Positions 17,222-25,649 of a stretch of 47,675 bases of DNA are shown in pieces. The notes beneath the pieces were generated by a model. It made no database searches. It was not told the DNA's origin and saw only the letters and a list, made by a program, of their open reading frames with translations. This DNA is from Pseudomonadota bacterium. GTDB lineage: Bacteria; Pseudomonadota; Alphaproteobacteria; Rhizobiales; Beijerinckiaceae. Both the position numbers and the translations under genes were made by a program. The stretch spans positions 1 through 47,675 of the forward strand of contig JAEWKP010000197.1 in the NCBI GenBank assembly GCA_023393655.1, read 5' to 3'. The first letter of the stretch is position 1. Every line of letters begins with the position of its first letter.

Positions 17222-17242
17222 ATATGAAAGCAACTTTCATAT
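17222..17242. promoter_or_regulatory. Perfect palindrome upstream of dctQ, likely IclR operator
   Basis: ATATGAAAG at 17222-17230 is followed by CAA and then by its exact reverse complement CTTTCATAT at 17234-17242. It sits 23-43 bases before the dctQ start, where a promoter-blocking site is expected. IclR-type regulators bind short palindromes with TGAAA-like arms, and an IclR gene is the fourth gene of this operon. The link is inference. Confidence 0.65.
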
Positions 17243-17702
17243 GCGAAATCAAGATGCCATTCCCTCGATTTGAGGTGACTTTGTTACCCACCAGTGGCAT
17301 CAGGCGCCTGCCTTGCGCCGACCGGCTCCGAACAGGGGCATGGCAGGCTCTGTCACCGGAGTAGGAGCGGACGAAGCTCTCGATATGGGCTTGCTCGAAC
17401 AGAGGGCTGGGCATAGTTGCCTCCGATCGCGGGAATCCGCCGCGCGCCAGTTCCAGACATTTGGGCGTTGTCTGGAAGCGGACATTCGGCACCGACGGGC
17501 CGGCTGTCCGGTGGAACACCAGCCTCATTGCCTGCATTTTGCAACCTTGCGGATCATCCGCCCTGCCGCTTGTTCATAAGAATTCCCTGCGCCGGCAACG
17601 GCAGCGCATTGCAAGACAGGCCGCAGGTGGTCGTCCAGCTTCTGAGAATTGGAGCGGGCAGTGTCGCTTGTCGCGCCCGGGGCCGCGGGTATCCCGCCAG
17701 AA
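17243..17702. other. Gene-free stretch between the TRAP operon and the iron module
   Basis: About 460 bases between dctQ and the siderophore-interacting protein gene. Small open frames exist on both strands, but none has a clear ribosome-binding site or a recognisable protein. AGCGGACATT near 17479 matches a string in the gene-free stretch at 8171-8529. It may hold remnants of a lost gene. Confidence 0.4.
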
Positions 17703-18455
17703 TTACCAATAGGCGACGAGTTTCCGTCGATCGTCGGCGAAGCAGCCCAGTGCATCCGCCTGCGCGCGCAGCGAACGCACAACAACACGTTCCGCTGCAA
17801 CCCAGAGGTACCCGGGATCCGTCCCCAGCGGCATGTCGGTCAGGAACGAGCCGAGCCGGCTCTGACCGACGCCGTTCCCGCTGCCGGTGAACCAGGTCAC
17901 GTCCGCGCCCGGATGTTCCGGCAAGGTTTGCTGCTCGCCGGCGTCGCGAACCTCGATCACGACGCGGCTTTCCATGTCGGGCGGCGCGCTCTCGAGAATG
18001 CGGGCGATGGCCGGAAGGCCGGTCGCATCGCCGAGCAGGATCTGACGGCGGCAATCCGCCGGCGGCTTGTAGAGCCCGCGCGGATTGTTGATGACGACCC
18101 GGTCGCCCTCGCTCGTGGCGCAGGCCCAGTCGCTGGCGCGGCCGCCGGCGTGAACAACCATGTCGATCTCGAGCTCGCAGGCCGTGGCATCGTGACGGCG
18201 CACCGTATAGGTCGAATAGCGGACGCGGTGGCGCTCCTCGGGAAACGTCCAGCGCCCGTCGGCGCCGATCTCCGGCAGGACGAGTTCGCCCGTTTCGGGA
18301 TCGGGAAAGAACAGGCGGATATATTCATCGGCGATGCCGGTCGAGCGGAAGCCGGCGATGCCACTTCCGCCGAGGGTCAGCCGGATCATTCCGGGCGTGA
18401 GATAGCGGCGCCTCACGACGGCAGCTTCATGAAACGGGTTGGGGCTGGCTTCCAT
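17703..18455 (-). CDS. Siderophore-interacting protein (FAD-linked ferric reductase)
   Basis: A 250-residue cytoplasmic flavoprotein of the ViuB/YqjH family that reduces ferric siderophore after import and releases iron. FAD-binding motif RYSTYTVRR (near residue 78) replaces the more common RxYTxR, followed by DMVVHAGGRASDWA and GDRVVINNPRG; the NAD(P)H-side domain has ILLGDATGLPAIARIL and WFTGSG, ending in KLVAYW, a normal C-terminus. It is divergent from fecI and shares its promoter region, so it is probably iron-regulated with that module. Confidence 0.92.
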   Translation of the reverse strand: MEASPNPFHEAAVVRRRYLTPGMIRLTLGGSGIAGFRSTGIADEYIRLFFPDPETGELVLPEIGADGRWTFPEERHRVRYSTYTVRRHDATACELEIDMVVHAGGRASDWACATSEGDRVVINNPRGLYKPPADCRRQILLGDATGLPAIARILESAPPDMESRVVIEVRDAGEQQTLPEHPGADVTWFTGSGNGVGQSRLGSFLTDMPLGTDPGYLWVAAERVVVRSLRAQADALGCFADDRRKLVAYW

Positions 18456-18514
18456 TGTGCCGATCGACCTCGTCTAGCGCCGCGCTTGTTTCACGCGAAC
18501 GACGCCAAAGCAAC

Positions 18515-18550
18515 AGACTTAGTCTTTGATTTACTTGTAGTATTTCTAAA
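18515..18550. promoter_or_regulatory. AT-rich divergent control region with iron-box-like half site
   Basis: The AT-rich gap between the siderophore-interacting protein gene and fecI contains AGACTTAGTCT (18515-18525), a perfect 5-bp inverted repeat around one base, and TTCTAAA (18544-18550), one half of the rhizobial Irr control element TTTAGAA/TTCTAAA. The second half is poorly conserved. Iron control is expected from the genes; the actual regulator (Irr, RirA or Fur) is not shown. Confidence 0.3.
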
Positions 18551-18622
18551 ACATCGCGATTGAGCGGCCGGAATGCGGCTGCTATGGCGTTGGGTCTTGG
18601 GATATCCGGAGCCAGCAGGACC

Positions 18623-19114
18623 ATGTCGAGCAGCCTCGACGATGTCGGCACACTCTACGCGCAGGAACATCGCCGGCTCGAACGGCGGGCCGCTCGCCGC
18701 GTCGGCGTCGCCAACGCCGCCGATGTCGTGCAGGATGTCTTCGTCGCCTTCTGGTCGCGCGCCCGGGACCATATCGGTTGCCAGGCATCCTACCTGAGCC
18801 GCGCGATCGACTATGCCGCGATCAGCCAGCAGCGCGCGGAACGGCTACGGGCCAGCCTGCCGCTACGCATCACCGAAGAACAGTACGCAGCCCCGGTCGC
18901 CCTGCCCGATCAGGTCGCGGCCGCAAGGATGGATTTGGAACGTGTGGTCCGGGCCGTCGCGGCCTTGCCCGAACGCACGCGCCAGATCTTCCTGCTGAAC
19001 CGCGCGCATGCCTGCAGCTACGACGAGATCGCAGCCGCGCTCGGCCTCTCCTACAGCACGGTCGAGCGTGAGATCGCCCGCGCCCTGCTGGCATGCCGGG
19101 ACACATTGCGATAA
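18623..19114 (+). CDS. fecI: ECF sigma factor, FecI type
   Basis: A 163-residue extracytoplasmic-function sigma factor that directs RNA polymerase to the fecA-type promoter. Region 2 has LYAQEHRRLERRAARRVG and ADVVQDVFVAFW; region 4 has ERTRQIFLLNRAHACSYDEIAAALGLSYSTVEREIARAL as a helix-turn-helix (split over residues 115-155). The frame is open upstream to 18560 (TTG) with an ATG at 18584, but the ATG at 18623 has AGGA five bases before it and gives the family length. FecR follows 45 bases later. Its activity is expected to be gated by FecR. Confidence 0.9.
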   Translation: MSSSLDDVGTLYAQEHRRLERRAARRVGVANAADVVQDVFVAFWSRARDHIGCQASYLSRAIDYAAISQQRAERLRASLPLRITEEQYAAPVALPDQVAAARMDLERVVRAVAALPERTRQIFLLNRAHACSYDEIAAALGLSYSTVEREIARALLACRDTLR

Positions 19115-19159
19115 CGCCAAGCGCACGATCCTCCGGGCCCAAGCCGTAACTCAGGCGTC

Positions 19160-20155
19160 ATGGACACCGACGACAGCCACCGAACCGATGAACTCCTGCT
19201 GGAAAAGCAGGCGATCGCGTGGTTCACCCGCATGAACGGCCGCCCCTCGCCTGCGGATCGCCTTGATTTCGAGGCCTGGCTGGCGGCATCGAGCAATCAT
19301 GCCCGTCACTATGACAAGGTCGCGGCACTCTGGTCCGACATGGGCACGCTGTCCGCCGCTCTCGGTGCCTCCGAGACCGAAGCGCTGGCCGCGCCGCTGG
19401 AGCGCATCCGGGCGTTGCGCCGCGAGCGTGGTCGCGGACGAGCGGCTGCCGGGGCCGTGCTCGGCCTCGTGCTCGCCCTGTGCCTTGGCTGGATCTGGCT
19501 CGACCGGCCGCATCTGTTCGAGAACTGGCGCGCCGATCAGGTCACGGCGCGCGGCGAGCAGCGCACGGTCGTGCTGGCGGATGGCTCGACGGCGGAGCTC
19601 GATTCGGACAGCGCGCTAGCCGTCGATTTTTCCGAAGGGTTGCGGCGCGTTCGCCTGCTCAGGGGAACGGTCTTCTTCGAGGTCAAGCGCTCCGAAGCGC
19701 CTTTCGTGGTCAGCGCCGGTCAGGGCGAGGCCCGCGTGCTGGGTACGAGCTTCGAGGTGGCTGCGAGCGATGAGGAAAGCGTGACCGTAACGCTCGCCAG
19801 CGGCAGCGTCTCGGTCGAGCTGCCGCAATCGCGCGAAGCGGTCGTTCTCAAGCCGGGAGAGCGGGTGGCTTATGGAGAGAATGGGCTCAGCAGGGCCGAG
19901 GCCGTGGATGTCGCGGATGTCACGGCCTGGCGCGCCGGCCGCTTCATCTTCAACGATATGCCGCTGGCGCAGGTCCTGGCCCGGATCGAGCGCCATCATC
20001 GCGGCCGCATCGTGCTCCTCAGTTCCGCTCTCGGCGGGCGGCATGTCACCGGCAACGTCTCCTTGCGCGACAGCGCTGCGGCGTTCGCCGCCCTGCAATC
20101 CTCGGTCGGCTTCTCGGTCACCACCGTCGGGCCGGTCACTTTCGTCTCGCCCTGA
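19160..20155 (+). CDS. fecR: FecR family anti-sigma factor / sigma regulator
   Basis: A 331-residue inner-membrane protein relaying the receptor signal to FecI. The N-terminal cytoplasmic DUF4880-type domain reads EKQAIAWFTRMNGRPSPADR and FEAWLAASSNHARHYDKV; residues 95-114 form the single membrane span (RAAAGAVLGLVLALCLGWIW). The periplasmic FecR domain has RTVVLADGSTAELDSDSAL, RLLRGTVFFEVKRSEAPFVV and VLGTSFEV, and the end (DMPLAQVLARIERHHRGRI) is the DUF4974-type STN-like domain. It stands between fecI and the receptor gene, the standard order. Confidence 0.94.
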   Translation: MDTDDSHRTDELLLEKQAIAWFTRMNGRPSPADRLDFEAWLAASSNHARHYDKVAALWSDMGTLSAALGASETEALAAPLERIRALRRERGRGRAAAGAVLGLVLALCLGWIWLDRPHLFENWRADQVTARGEQRTVVLADGSTAELDSDSALAVDFSEGLRRVRLLRGTVFFEVKRSEAPFVVSAGQGEARVLGTSFEVAASDEESVTVTLASGSVSVELPQSREAVVLKPGERVAYGENGLSRAEAVDVADVTAWRAGRFIFNDMPLAQVLARIERHHRGRIVLLSSALGGRHVTGNVSLRDSAAAFAALQSSVGFSVTTVGPVTFVSP

Positions 20156-20160
20156 CGGGA

Positions 20161-20192
20161 TTGCCGAACCGGCAACTGCGAAAAAATTTCGC
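20161..20192 (+). other. Two adjacent small stem-loops between fecR and the receptor gene
   Basis: TTGCCG-AAC-CGGCAA (20161-20175) forms a 6-bp stem, and GCGAAA-AAA-TTTCGC (20178-20192) forms a second 6-bp stem. They begin 6 bases after the fecR stop. They could stop or process the fecIR message so that the receptor is made mainly from its own FecI promoter, which would lie in 20193-20284. Confidence 0.4.
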
Positions 20193-20284
20193 GATGCGTG
20201 AGGGTGACCGGCCGGCCCGTTCGACAAGGAGATAGAGGGCGAGGCTGACAGCCTCGCACCATCCTGTACGAAAAGGGCCGGTGG

Positions 20285-22702
20285 ATGCGTTCGATGCGGT
20301 TGACGGCGAAGGAAGTTCTCCTCGCAGCGACATTTCTCAGCTCGCTGGGTGCCGGCCTTGCCATTCCCGTAGCGACCGCGCAGGCGCAGACGCTGCATAG
20401 CTTCGACATTCCGGCGAAACCCGTCCGCGCCGCTATGAACGATATCGTCCGCGTCACCGGCGTCGATGTCGTCTTCGCCGAGACGCCTGCCGCCTCACGT
20501 CGCGGCAATGCGGTGAAGGGTTCGCTGACCACGGCACAGGCCGTCGCGGCCCTGCTCAACGGCACTGGGCTCGCCTTCCGCTTCAGCAACGCGACGACCA
20601 TCCAAATCTACGATCCGAGCCGGCCCGTCTCGGCTGGCGCCGCCGTCGAGGGCGCGATCGCCCTCGACACCATCGAGGTCGTCGGCAGCGGCGTGCCTGG
20701 GCTTCCCCCGGCCTATGCCGGCGGCCAGGTCGCGGTCGGCGGCGGCCTCGGCGTGCTCGGGCAGCGCTCCGTCATGGATACGCCCTTCTCGGTCACGAAC
20801 TACACGTCCAAGCTGATCGAGGACCAGCGCGCCCAGTCCGTCGCCGATGTCGTCAAGAACGATTCCTCGATCCGCAATGTCGAGCCGACCAATGTCGGCA
20901 ATGCCAATTACTTCGTCATCCGCGGCATCCAGGTCGGCAATGCCGCCGTCGCCTTCGGCGGCCTGTTCGGCATCGCACCCAATGCGCAGTCGACGCTGGC
21001 CGGCATCGAGCGCGTCGAGGTCCTGAAGGGTCCCGGCGCCTTCCTCGGCGGCTTGTCGCCGAGCGGCGTCGGTGGCGTCATCAATCTCGTGCCGAAACGT
21101 GCTGCGGACGAGCCGCTGACCCGTTTCACCGCGACCTGGATCAGCAACACCCAGTTCGGCGGCCATCTCGATCTCGGCCGCCGCTTCGGTGACCATAAGC
21201 AGTTCGGCGTGCGCGCCAACCTGCTCTATCGCGACGGCGGCACGCCGATCAGCCAGCAGTCGCAGACACTGGCCAACGGCACGATCGGGCTCGACTATCG
21301 CAGCGACGCGTTCCGCATCTCGCTCGATGCCGGCTATCAGGTGCTGAACACCGACCGGATGAACAACACGGTCACGCCATTGGCGACCGAGCTGGTCCCG
21401 CGGCCGATCAAGCCGAACAAGACCTATGTCTCGCCCTGGAACTACAGCAAGTTCGCCGACAGCTTCGGCATGGTTCAGGCCGAATACGATGTGACCTCCA
21501 ACATCACCATCTACGGCAAGGCCGGCGTCAGCCATATGGACTGGGACCAGGCGGTGGAAGCCGGCGCCGGCCTCAGGCGCAACGGCAATTTTACCAGCAC
21601 GGGCTCCCGCTACCAGATCGACATCAACCGCTATTCGGGCGAGGCGGGCGTTCGTGGGCGCTTCCAGACCGGCCCTATCGACCATGAGGTCGTCATCTCC
21701 GCCAACAGCTTCTACCAGGCGCGCGCCTCCGGCCTGCCGGCAACGCTTTCGGTGACGCCGTCGAACATTTACAACCCGACCTTCTCGCCCAATCCGGTGA
21801 TGCCGGCCGCCCGGCGCTACCGCCAGAACGACAACAGCTTCACCAGCTATTCGATCTCGGACACGATCTCGGCCTTCGACAAGCGCCTGCAACTGACGCT
21901 CGGCGTGCGCAAGCAGTTCGTCGACATCAACAACTACACGCTGCAGACCGGCGTGATCTCCTCCAAGAACAAGAGCGATGCGGTGACGCCGGTCATCGGT
22001 CTCGTGGTGAAGCCCCTTGAGAACGTTTCGCTCTATGCGAGCTATATCGAGGGTCTGACCGCGGGCTCGGTCGTCGGCAACACCTTCGTCAATGCCGGCC
22101 AGGTCCTGCCGCCCTTCGTCACCAAGCAGTACGAAGCCGGTGCCAAGGTCGACTGGGGCAGGCTGATGACCTCGGTCGCCGTCTTCCAGTCGGAACAGGC
22201 GTCGGGCATCGCGAACACCGTCACCAACACCTTCAGCGACAATGGCGAGACCCGCTATCGCGGCGTCGAGCTGAGCGTCGCCGGCGAGATCGTCGAGGGC
22301 GTCCGGGCGCTCGGCGGCATCACCTTCCTCGATTCCAAGCTCGTGCGCACTGCCAACGGCACCTTCGACGGCAACGAAGCGCAAGGCACGCCGCGCGTGC
22401 AGGCCAATCTCGGTCTCGAATGGGACCCGGGCTTCGTCCGCAACCTCACCCTCTTCGGCCGGATGATCTATACCGGCTCAAGCTATGCCGATGCCGCCAA
22501 CCTGCAGAAGCTGAAGGCCTGGACGACCTTCGATATTGGCGCCCGCTACAAGATCGAACGGGCCGGCGCCAAGCCGATCACCCTGCAGGCTAACGTCACC
22601 AACCTGTTCAACAAGGCTTATTGGACGACCTATCCGGGCTTCAACCTGCTCTATCCGAGCGAGGCGCGGATGGTCTCGCTCTCCTCGACCTTCGAATTCT
22701 AG
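20285..22702 (+). CDS. TonB-dependent siderophore receptor with STN signalling domain (FecA-like)
   Basis: An 805-residue outer-membrane receptor that imports a ferric siderophore and signals to FecR. Residues 1-35 are a signal peptide (VLLAATFLSSLGAGLAIPVA, cut near AQAQ). The STN domain follows (SFDIPAKPVRAAMNDIVRVTGVDVVF to IQIYDP, about 38-115), then the plug (MDTPFSVTNYTSKLI, RVEVLKGPGAFLGGLSPSGVGGVINLVPKRA) and a 22-strand-type barrel ending in LSSTFEF, with the usual aromatic terminal residue. SIP, fecI and fecR nearby support a siderophore ligand. The ligand itself cannot be told. Confidence 0.94.
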   Translation: MRSMRLTAKEVLLAATFLSSLGAGLAIPVATAQAQTLHSFDIPAKPVRAAMNDIVRVTGVDVVFAETPAASRRGNAVKGSLTTAQAVAALLNGTGLAFRFSNATTIQIYDPSRPVSAGAAVEGAIALDTIEVVGSGVPGLPPAYAGGQVAVGGGLGVLGQRSVMDTPFSVTNYTSKLIEDQRAQSVADVVKNDSSIRNVEPTNVGNANYFVIRGIQVGNAAVAFGGLFGIAPNAQSTLAGIERVEVLKGPGAFLGGLSPSGVGGVINLVPKRAADEPLTRFTATWISNTQFGGHLDLGRRFGDHKQFGVRANLLYRDGGTPISQQSQTLANGTIGLDYRSDAFRISLDAGYQVLNTDRMNNTVTPLATELVPRPIKPNKTYVSPWNYSKFADSFGMVQAEYDVTSNITIYGKAGVSHMDWDQAVEAGAGLRRNGNFTSTGSRYQIDINRYSGEAGVRGRFQTGPIDHEVVISANSFYQARASGLPATLSVTPSNIYNPTFSPNPVMPAARRYRQNDNSFTSYSISDTISAFDKRLQLTLGVRKQFVDINNYTLQTGVISSKNKSDAVTPVIGLVVKPLENVSLYASYIEGLTAGSVVGNTFVNAGQVLPPFVTKQYEAGAKVDWGRLMTSVAVFQSEQASGIANTVTNTFSDNGETRYRGVELSVAGEIVEGVRALGGITFLDSKLVRTANGTFDGNEAQGTPRVQANLGLEWDPGFVRNLTLFGRMIYTGSSYADAANLQKLKAWTTFDIGARYKIERAGAKPITLQANVTNLFNKAYWTTYPGFNLLYPSEARMVSLSSTFEF

Positions 22703-22720
22703 GGTCGAAGGCAGGAACGC

Positions 22721-23638
22721 GTGGCGACATTCCTGTCCCGACGCAGCTTCGCGGCAGGCGGGGCGGCCATCCTGGCCGGCTGCGCCTTTGCCGCGTCCGG
22801 ACGCCGGGTGGTGAAAACGCCGCTCGGTCCTGTCGACTTGCCGGCCGAGCCGCGCAGGGTGGTCGCGATCGACTCACGCATCAGCCTCGAGATGGCGCTG
22901 GCGCTCGATCTGCCTCTGATCGGCTACAGCCACAGCCGCGCCCGGCCCTGGGTGCCCGTGCCGGCTTCCGTGCCGTTCCTGGCGGCTCCGCCCGATCTTG
23001 AACAGATTCTGATGCTGCAACCCGATCTGATCCTTTGCCCGGACACCTCCGCTCATTCGGAGTGGTGGCCCCTCGCCCGGCTGAGCCGGATCGCGCCGGT
23101 CCTGCCGAGCAACCATCGCACGCACTGGCGCAGCAATCTCGATAGCCTGGCCGGCTGGCTTCAGCGCACCGAGCTCGCAGAGCGCGCCATCGCGACCTAT
23201 GCCGAGCAGATTGCCGGACTGCGCCAGCGCCATGACGGCGTGCTGCAGCGGAGCCTGCTCGCGGCAGTGACATACGACCCGCTCAAGCGGCGGCTCATGG
23301 TGCGCAGCGACGGCACGGGCTACGGCTTCGTGATGCCGGCCCAGGTCCTTGCCGATCTCGGCGGCCATGCCGTCGAAGCCGGGCGGCTCGGCCCTTATGG
23401 TGAGGTCGCGCTCGAGTCCCTCGGGGATGTCTTCGGGCAGGTCGACGGCATCCTGCTGATCGATCTCGGGGACCGCGCCCCGCTCGCGCTCGCACGCGAA
23501 CCGCTCTGGCAGCGGCTGCCGGCGGTGCGTGCGGGGCACGTCCATGTCACTCAGGGCAACAGCGTCTTCGGCTCGGTCTATACCGCACAACACCTTGCAG
23601 GCGCCTGGGATGCGTTGCTGACCAGGATGCCATCGTGA
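22721..23638 (+). CDS. Fe-siderophore ABC importer, substrate-binding lipoprotein (FecB/FhuD-like)
   Basis: A 305-residue periplasmic-binding protein of the helical-backbone type that hands ferric siderophore to the FecCD permease. The N-terminus has a twin-arginine motif SRRSF and a lipobox LAGC with Cys21, so it is probably a Tat-exported lipoprotein. Landmarks are RRVVAIDSRISLEMALALDLPLIG in pieces, LEQILMLQPDLILCPD and LPAVRAGHVHVT. GTG start, 18 bases after the receptor gene; the stop overlaps the next start by GTGA. Confidence 0.92.
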   Translation: MATFLSRRSFAAGGAAILAGCAFAASGRRVVKTPLGPVDLPAEPRRVVAIDSRISLEMALALDLPLIGYSHSRARPWVPVPASVPFLAAPPDLEQILMLQPDLILCPDTSAHSEWWPLARLSRIAPVLPSNHRTHWRSNLDSLAGWLQRTELAERAIATYAEQIAGLRQRHDGVLQRSLLAAVTYDPLKRRLMVRSDGTGYGFVMPAQVLADLGGHAVEAGRLGPYGEVALESLGDVFGQVDGILLIDLGDRAPLALAREPLWQRLPAVRAGHVHVTQGNSVFGSVYTAQHLAGAWDALLTRMPS

Positions 23639-24621
23639 CACGAGCTCCGCTGGCAATGGTCATCGGGATGTTGCTGCTGCTTGCGGCCTCGCTCGCCGCA
23701 TTGACGCTGGGCGCGCGGCCGATCGCGACCAGCGAATGGCTCGCCATCCTGCGCGAAGGCCGTGGCAGCGAAGCCGCCGAGATCGTGCTGGGCTTGCGCC
23801 TGCCGCGCGTCCTGCTCGGGGCGATGGTCGGAGCCGCGCTCGGGCTTGCCGGCGCGGTCATCCAGCTCGCGACGCGAAACCCGCTTGGCGATCCGGGCCT
23901 GCTGGGGATCAATGCGGGGGCGAGCCTCGCGCTCATCCTCGGCACCGATCTCATCGGCCTCGCAGGCCCGGAGGCCGCGACCTGGCTTGCCGCTTGCGGC
24001 GCCCTCAGTGCGGTGCTCGCAGTCCAGGCGCTTGCGGGCGGACGCAGCAGTTCGGACCCGATCCGCCTCACCCTTGCGGGCGTTGCGGTCACGGCGCTGT
24101 GCATCGGCATCGGCCAGGCGGTCGCATTGTCAGATCCCGAGCGCTTCGATCTGGTCAGGAACTGGCGCGTCGGCGCGCTCTCGGGAGCCACCGATGCCAT
24201 CCTCCCAAGCGTGACGCTGGCATGGCTTGCCGGAACGCTGCTGGCGTTCGCGCTCGCTCCACGCCTCGACCTGCTCGCGCTCGGGGACGATCGAGCCGCC
24301 TCGCTCGGCGTCGCGGTCCGGCCGGTGCGACTTGGCTCGCTCATCGCCGTCGTCCTGCTCGCCGGCAGCGCCGTCGCAGCGGCCGGCCCTATCGCTTTCA
24401 TCGGCCTCGCCAGCCCGCATATCGCCCGCCGCCTCGGCGGCATCAGCGCGGCGGCGCATCTGCCCCTCTCCGGCATCATCGGCGCCGCTCTCGTCGTGAT
24501 CGCCGACACGTTCGGCCGCATCGCCACGCAGCCCGCCGAGGTGCCGGTCGGAATCGTCGCCGGGCTCCTCGGCGCACCCATCCTGATCCTGCTCGCCCGC
24601 CGCAGGAGCGCCAACGCATGA
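23635..24621 (+). CDS. Fe-siderophore ABC importer, FecCD-family permease 1
   Basis: A 328-residue inner-membrane permease with about ten hydrophobic helices. Family motifs are LRLPRVLLGAMVGAALGLAGAVIQ, RNPLGDPGLLGINAGASLA and GPIAFIGLASPHIARRLGG, the last being the coupling-helix region that meets the ATPase. It starts at a GTG overlapping the binding-protein stop and ends with an ATGA overlap with the second permease. Two separate FecCD permeases imply a heterodimeric channel. Confidence 0.93.
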   Translation: MTRAPLAMVIGMLLLLAASLAALTLGARPIATSEWLAILREGRGSEAAEIVLGLRLPRVLLGAMVGAALGLAGAVIQLATRNPLGDPGLLGINAGASLALILGTDLIGLAGPEAATWLAACGALSAVLAVQALAGGRSSSDPIRLTLAGVAVTALCIGIGQAVALSDPERFDLVRNWRVGALSGATDAILPSVTLAWLAGTLLAFALAPRLDLLALGDDRAASLGVAVRPVRLGSLIAVVLLAGSAVAAAGPIAFIGLASPHIARRLGGISAAAHLPLSGIIGAALVVIADTFGRIATQPAEVPVGIVAGLLGAPILILLARRRSANA

Positions 24622-25649
24622 AAGGCCTCGCCCTACAGCGTGGAACCGCCCTGACTGGCGCGGTCAGCCGCCCGGCCTTGTGCCATGTTGCGCTGGGGCT
24701 CGGCGGGTTGGCGCTCGTGCTGGCTTGCCTGACGCTGGGCACGGTCAGGCTCACGCCGGCCCAGGCGCTTCAGGCAATGGCAGGCCATGAGAGCCCTGCC
24801 CTGCAATTGCTTATCGAATGGCGCCTGCCCCGTATCGGCGCGGCACTCGCCGCCGGTGCCGCGCTCGGGCTGTCGGGCGCCCTGTTCCAGACATTGCTGC
24901 GCAATCCGCTGGGAAGCCCCGACATCATCGGCTTCGATGCCGGCGCGTTCGGAGGTGCCCTGCTGGCGCTTATCGCCGGCCTTGCGCCCGCCCTGGTCGC
25001 GCTGGCGGCCTTCGGCGGCGGGCTGGGCGCGGGCCTGCTGGTCTATCTCGCGGCCGGGGGATTGCGCGCCGATCGCGCCCGGCTGATCCTCGTCGGCATC
25101 GCTGTCGGCGCCGCCTTCTCGGCCTTCGGCGACTGGATGATCTTCATCGCGCCCCTCGACATCGCGCTGGTTGCCGCGAACTGGAAGCAGGGAGCGCTCG
25201 CCGGGGTCGATATCCAGCGTCTGACGATCGGCGCAGCGGTACTCGGCCTGCTGCTGCCCCTCGGCCTTGCCTGCGCCCGCTCCGTGCAGGCGCTCGAACT
25301 CGGAGACGACAAGGCGCAATCCCTCGGCGTTCCGGCCGCAGGCGGCCGGCTCCGCCTCGGTCTCATCGGCCTCGGCCTGACCGCGACGGCGACCTTCATC
25401 GCCGGGCCGATCGGCTTCGTCGCGCTGATCGCACCACAGGCGGCGCGCAAGCTCGCCGGCTCGGCCGGGTTGCCGCTGGCGACCTCCGCCCTGTTCGGCG
25501 CGGTTTTCCTGCTCGCGAGCGATGCGGTCGCGCGGATCGCGCTGGCGCCGCGATCGCTGCCCGTCGGCGCGGTGACGGCCTGTCTCGGCGGAGCTTACCT
25601 CATCCTGTTGTTCGGCTCCTGGGTCCGTCGCAGGGAACCTGCCCGATGA
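24618..25649 (+). CDS. Fe-siderophore ABC importer, FecCD-family permease 2
   Basis: The 343-residue partner of permease 1, with the same fold: EWRLPRIGAALAAGAALGLSGALFQ, RNPLGSPDIIGFDAGAFGG and GPIGFVALIAPQAARKLAGS. The start is ATG 24618 in an ATGA overlap; the frame is open much further upstream but only as a shadow of permease 1. It ends in a 4-base overlap with the ATPase gene. The two permeases are clearly paralogous. Confidence 0.93.
   Translation: MKGLALQRGTALTGAVSRPALCHVALGLGGLALVLACLTLGTVRLTPAQALQAMAGHESPALQLLIEWRLPRIGAALAAGAALGLSGALFQTLLRNPLGSPDIIGFDAGAFGGALLALIAGLAPALVALAAFGGGLGAGLLVYLAAGGLRADRARLILVGIAVGAAFSAFGDWMIFIAPLDIALVAANWKQGALAGVDIQRLTIGAAVLGLLLPLGLACARSVQALELGDDKAQSLGVPAAGGRLRLGLIGLGLTATATFIAGPIGFVALIAPQAARKLAGSAGLPLATSALFGAVFLLASDAVARIALAPRSLPVGAVTACLGGAYLILLFGSWVRRREPAR

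Noticed and set aside
17064..17537. 157-codon minus-strand open frame upstream of dctQ
   Set aside because: It runs through the dctQ start and its palindrome, and no part resembles a known protein.
20495..22384. A 629-codon minus-strand open frame
   Set aside because: Antisense to the TonB-dependent receptor gene and without recognisable domains.
23736..25649. Apparent 637-residue protein containing permease 2
   Set aside because: The upstream part is a shadow of permease 1. The true start is the ATGA overlap at 24618.
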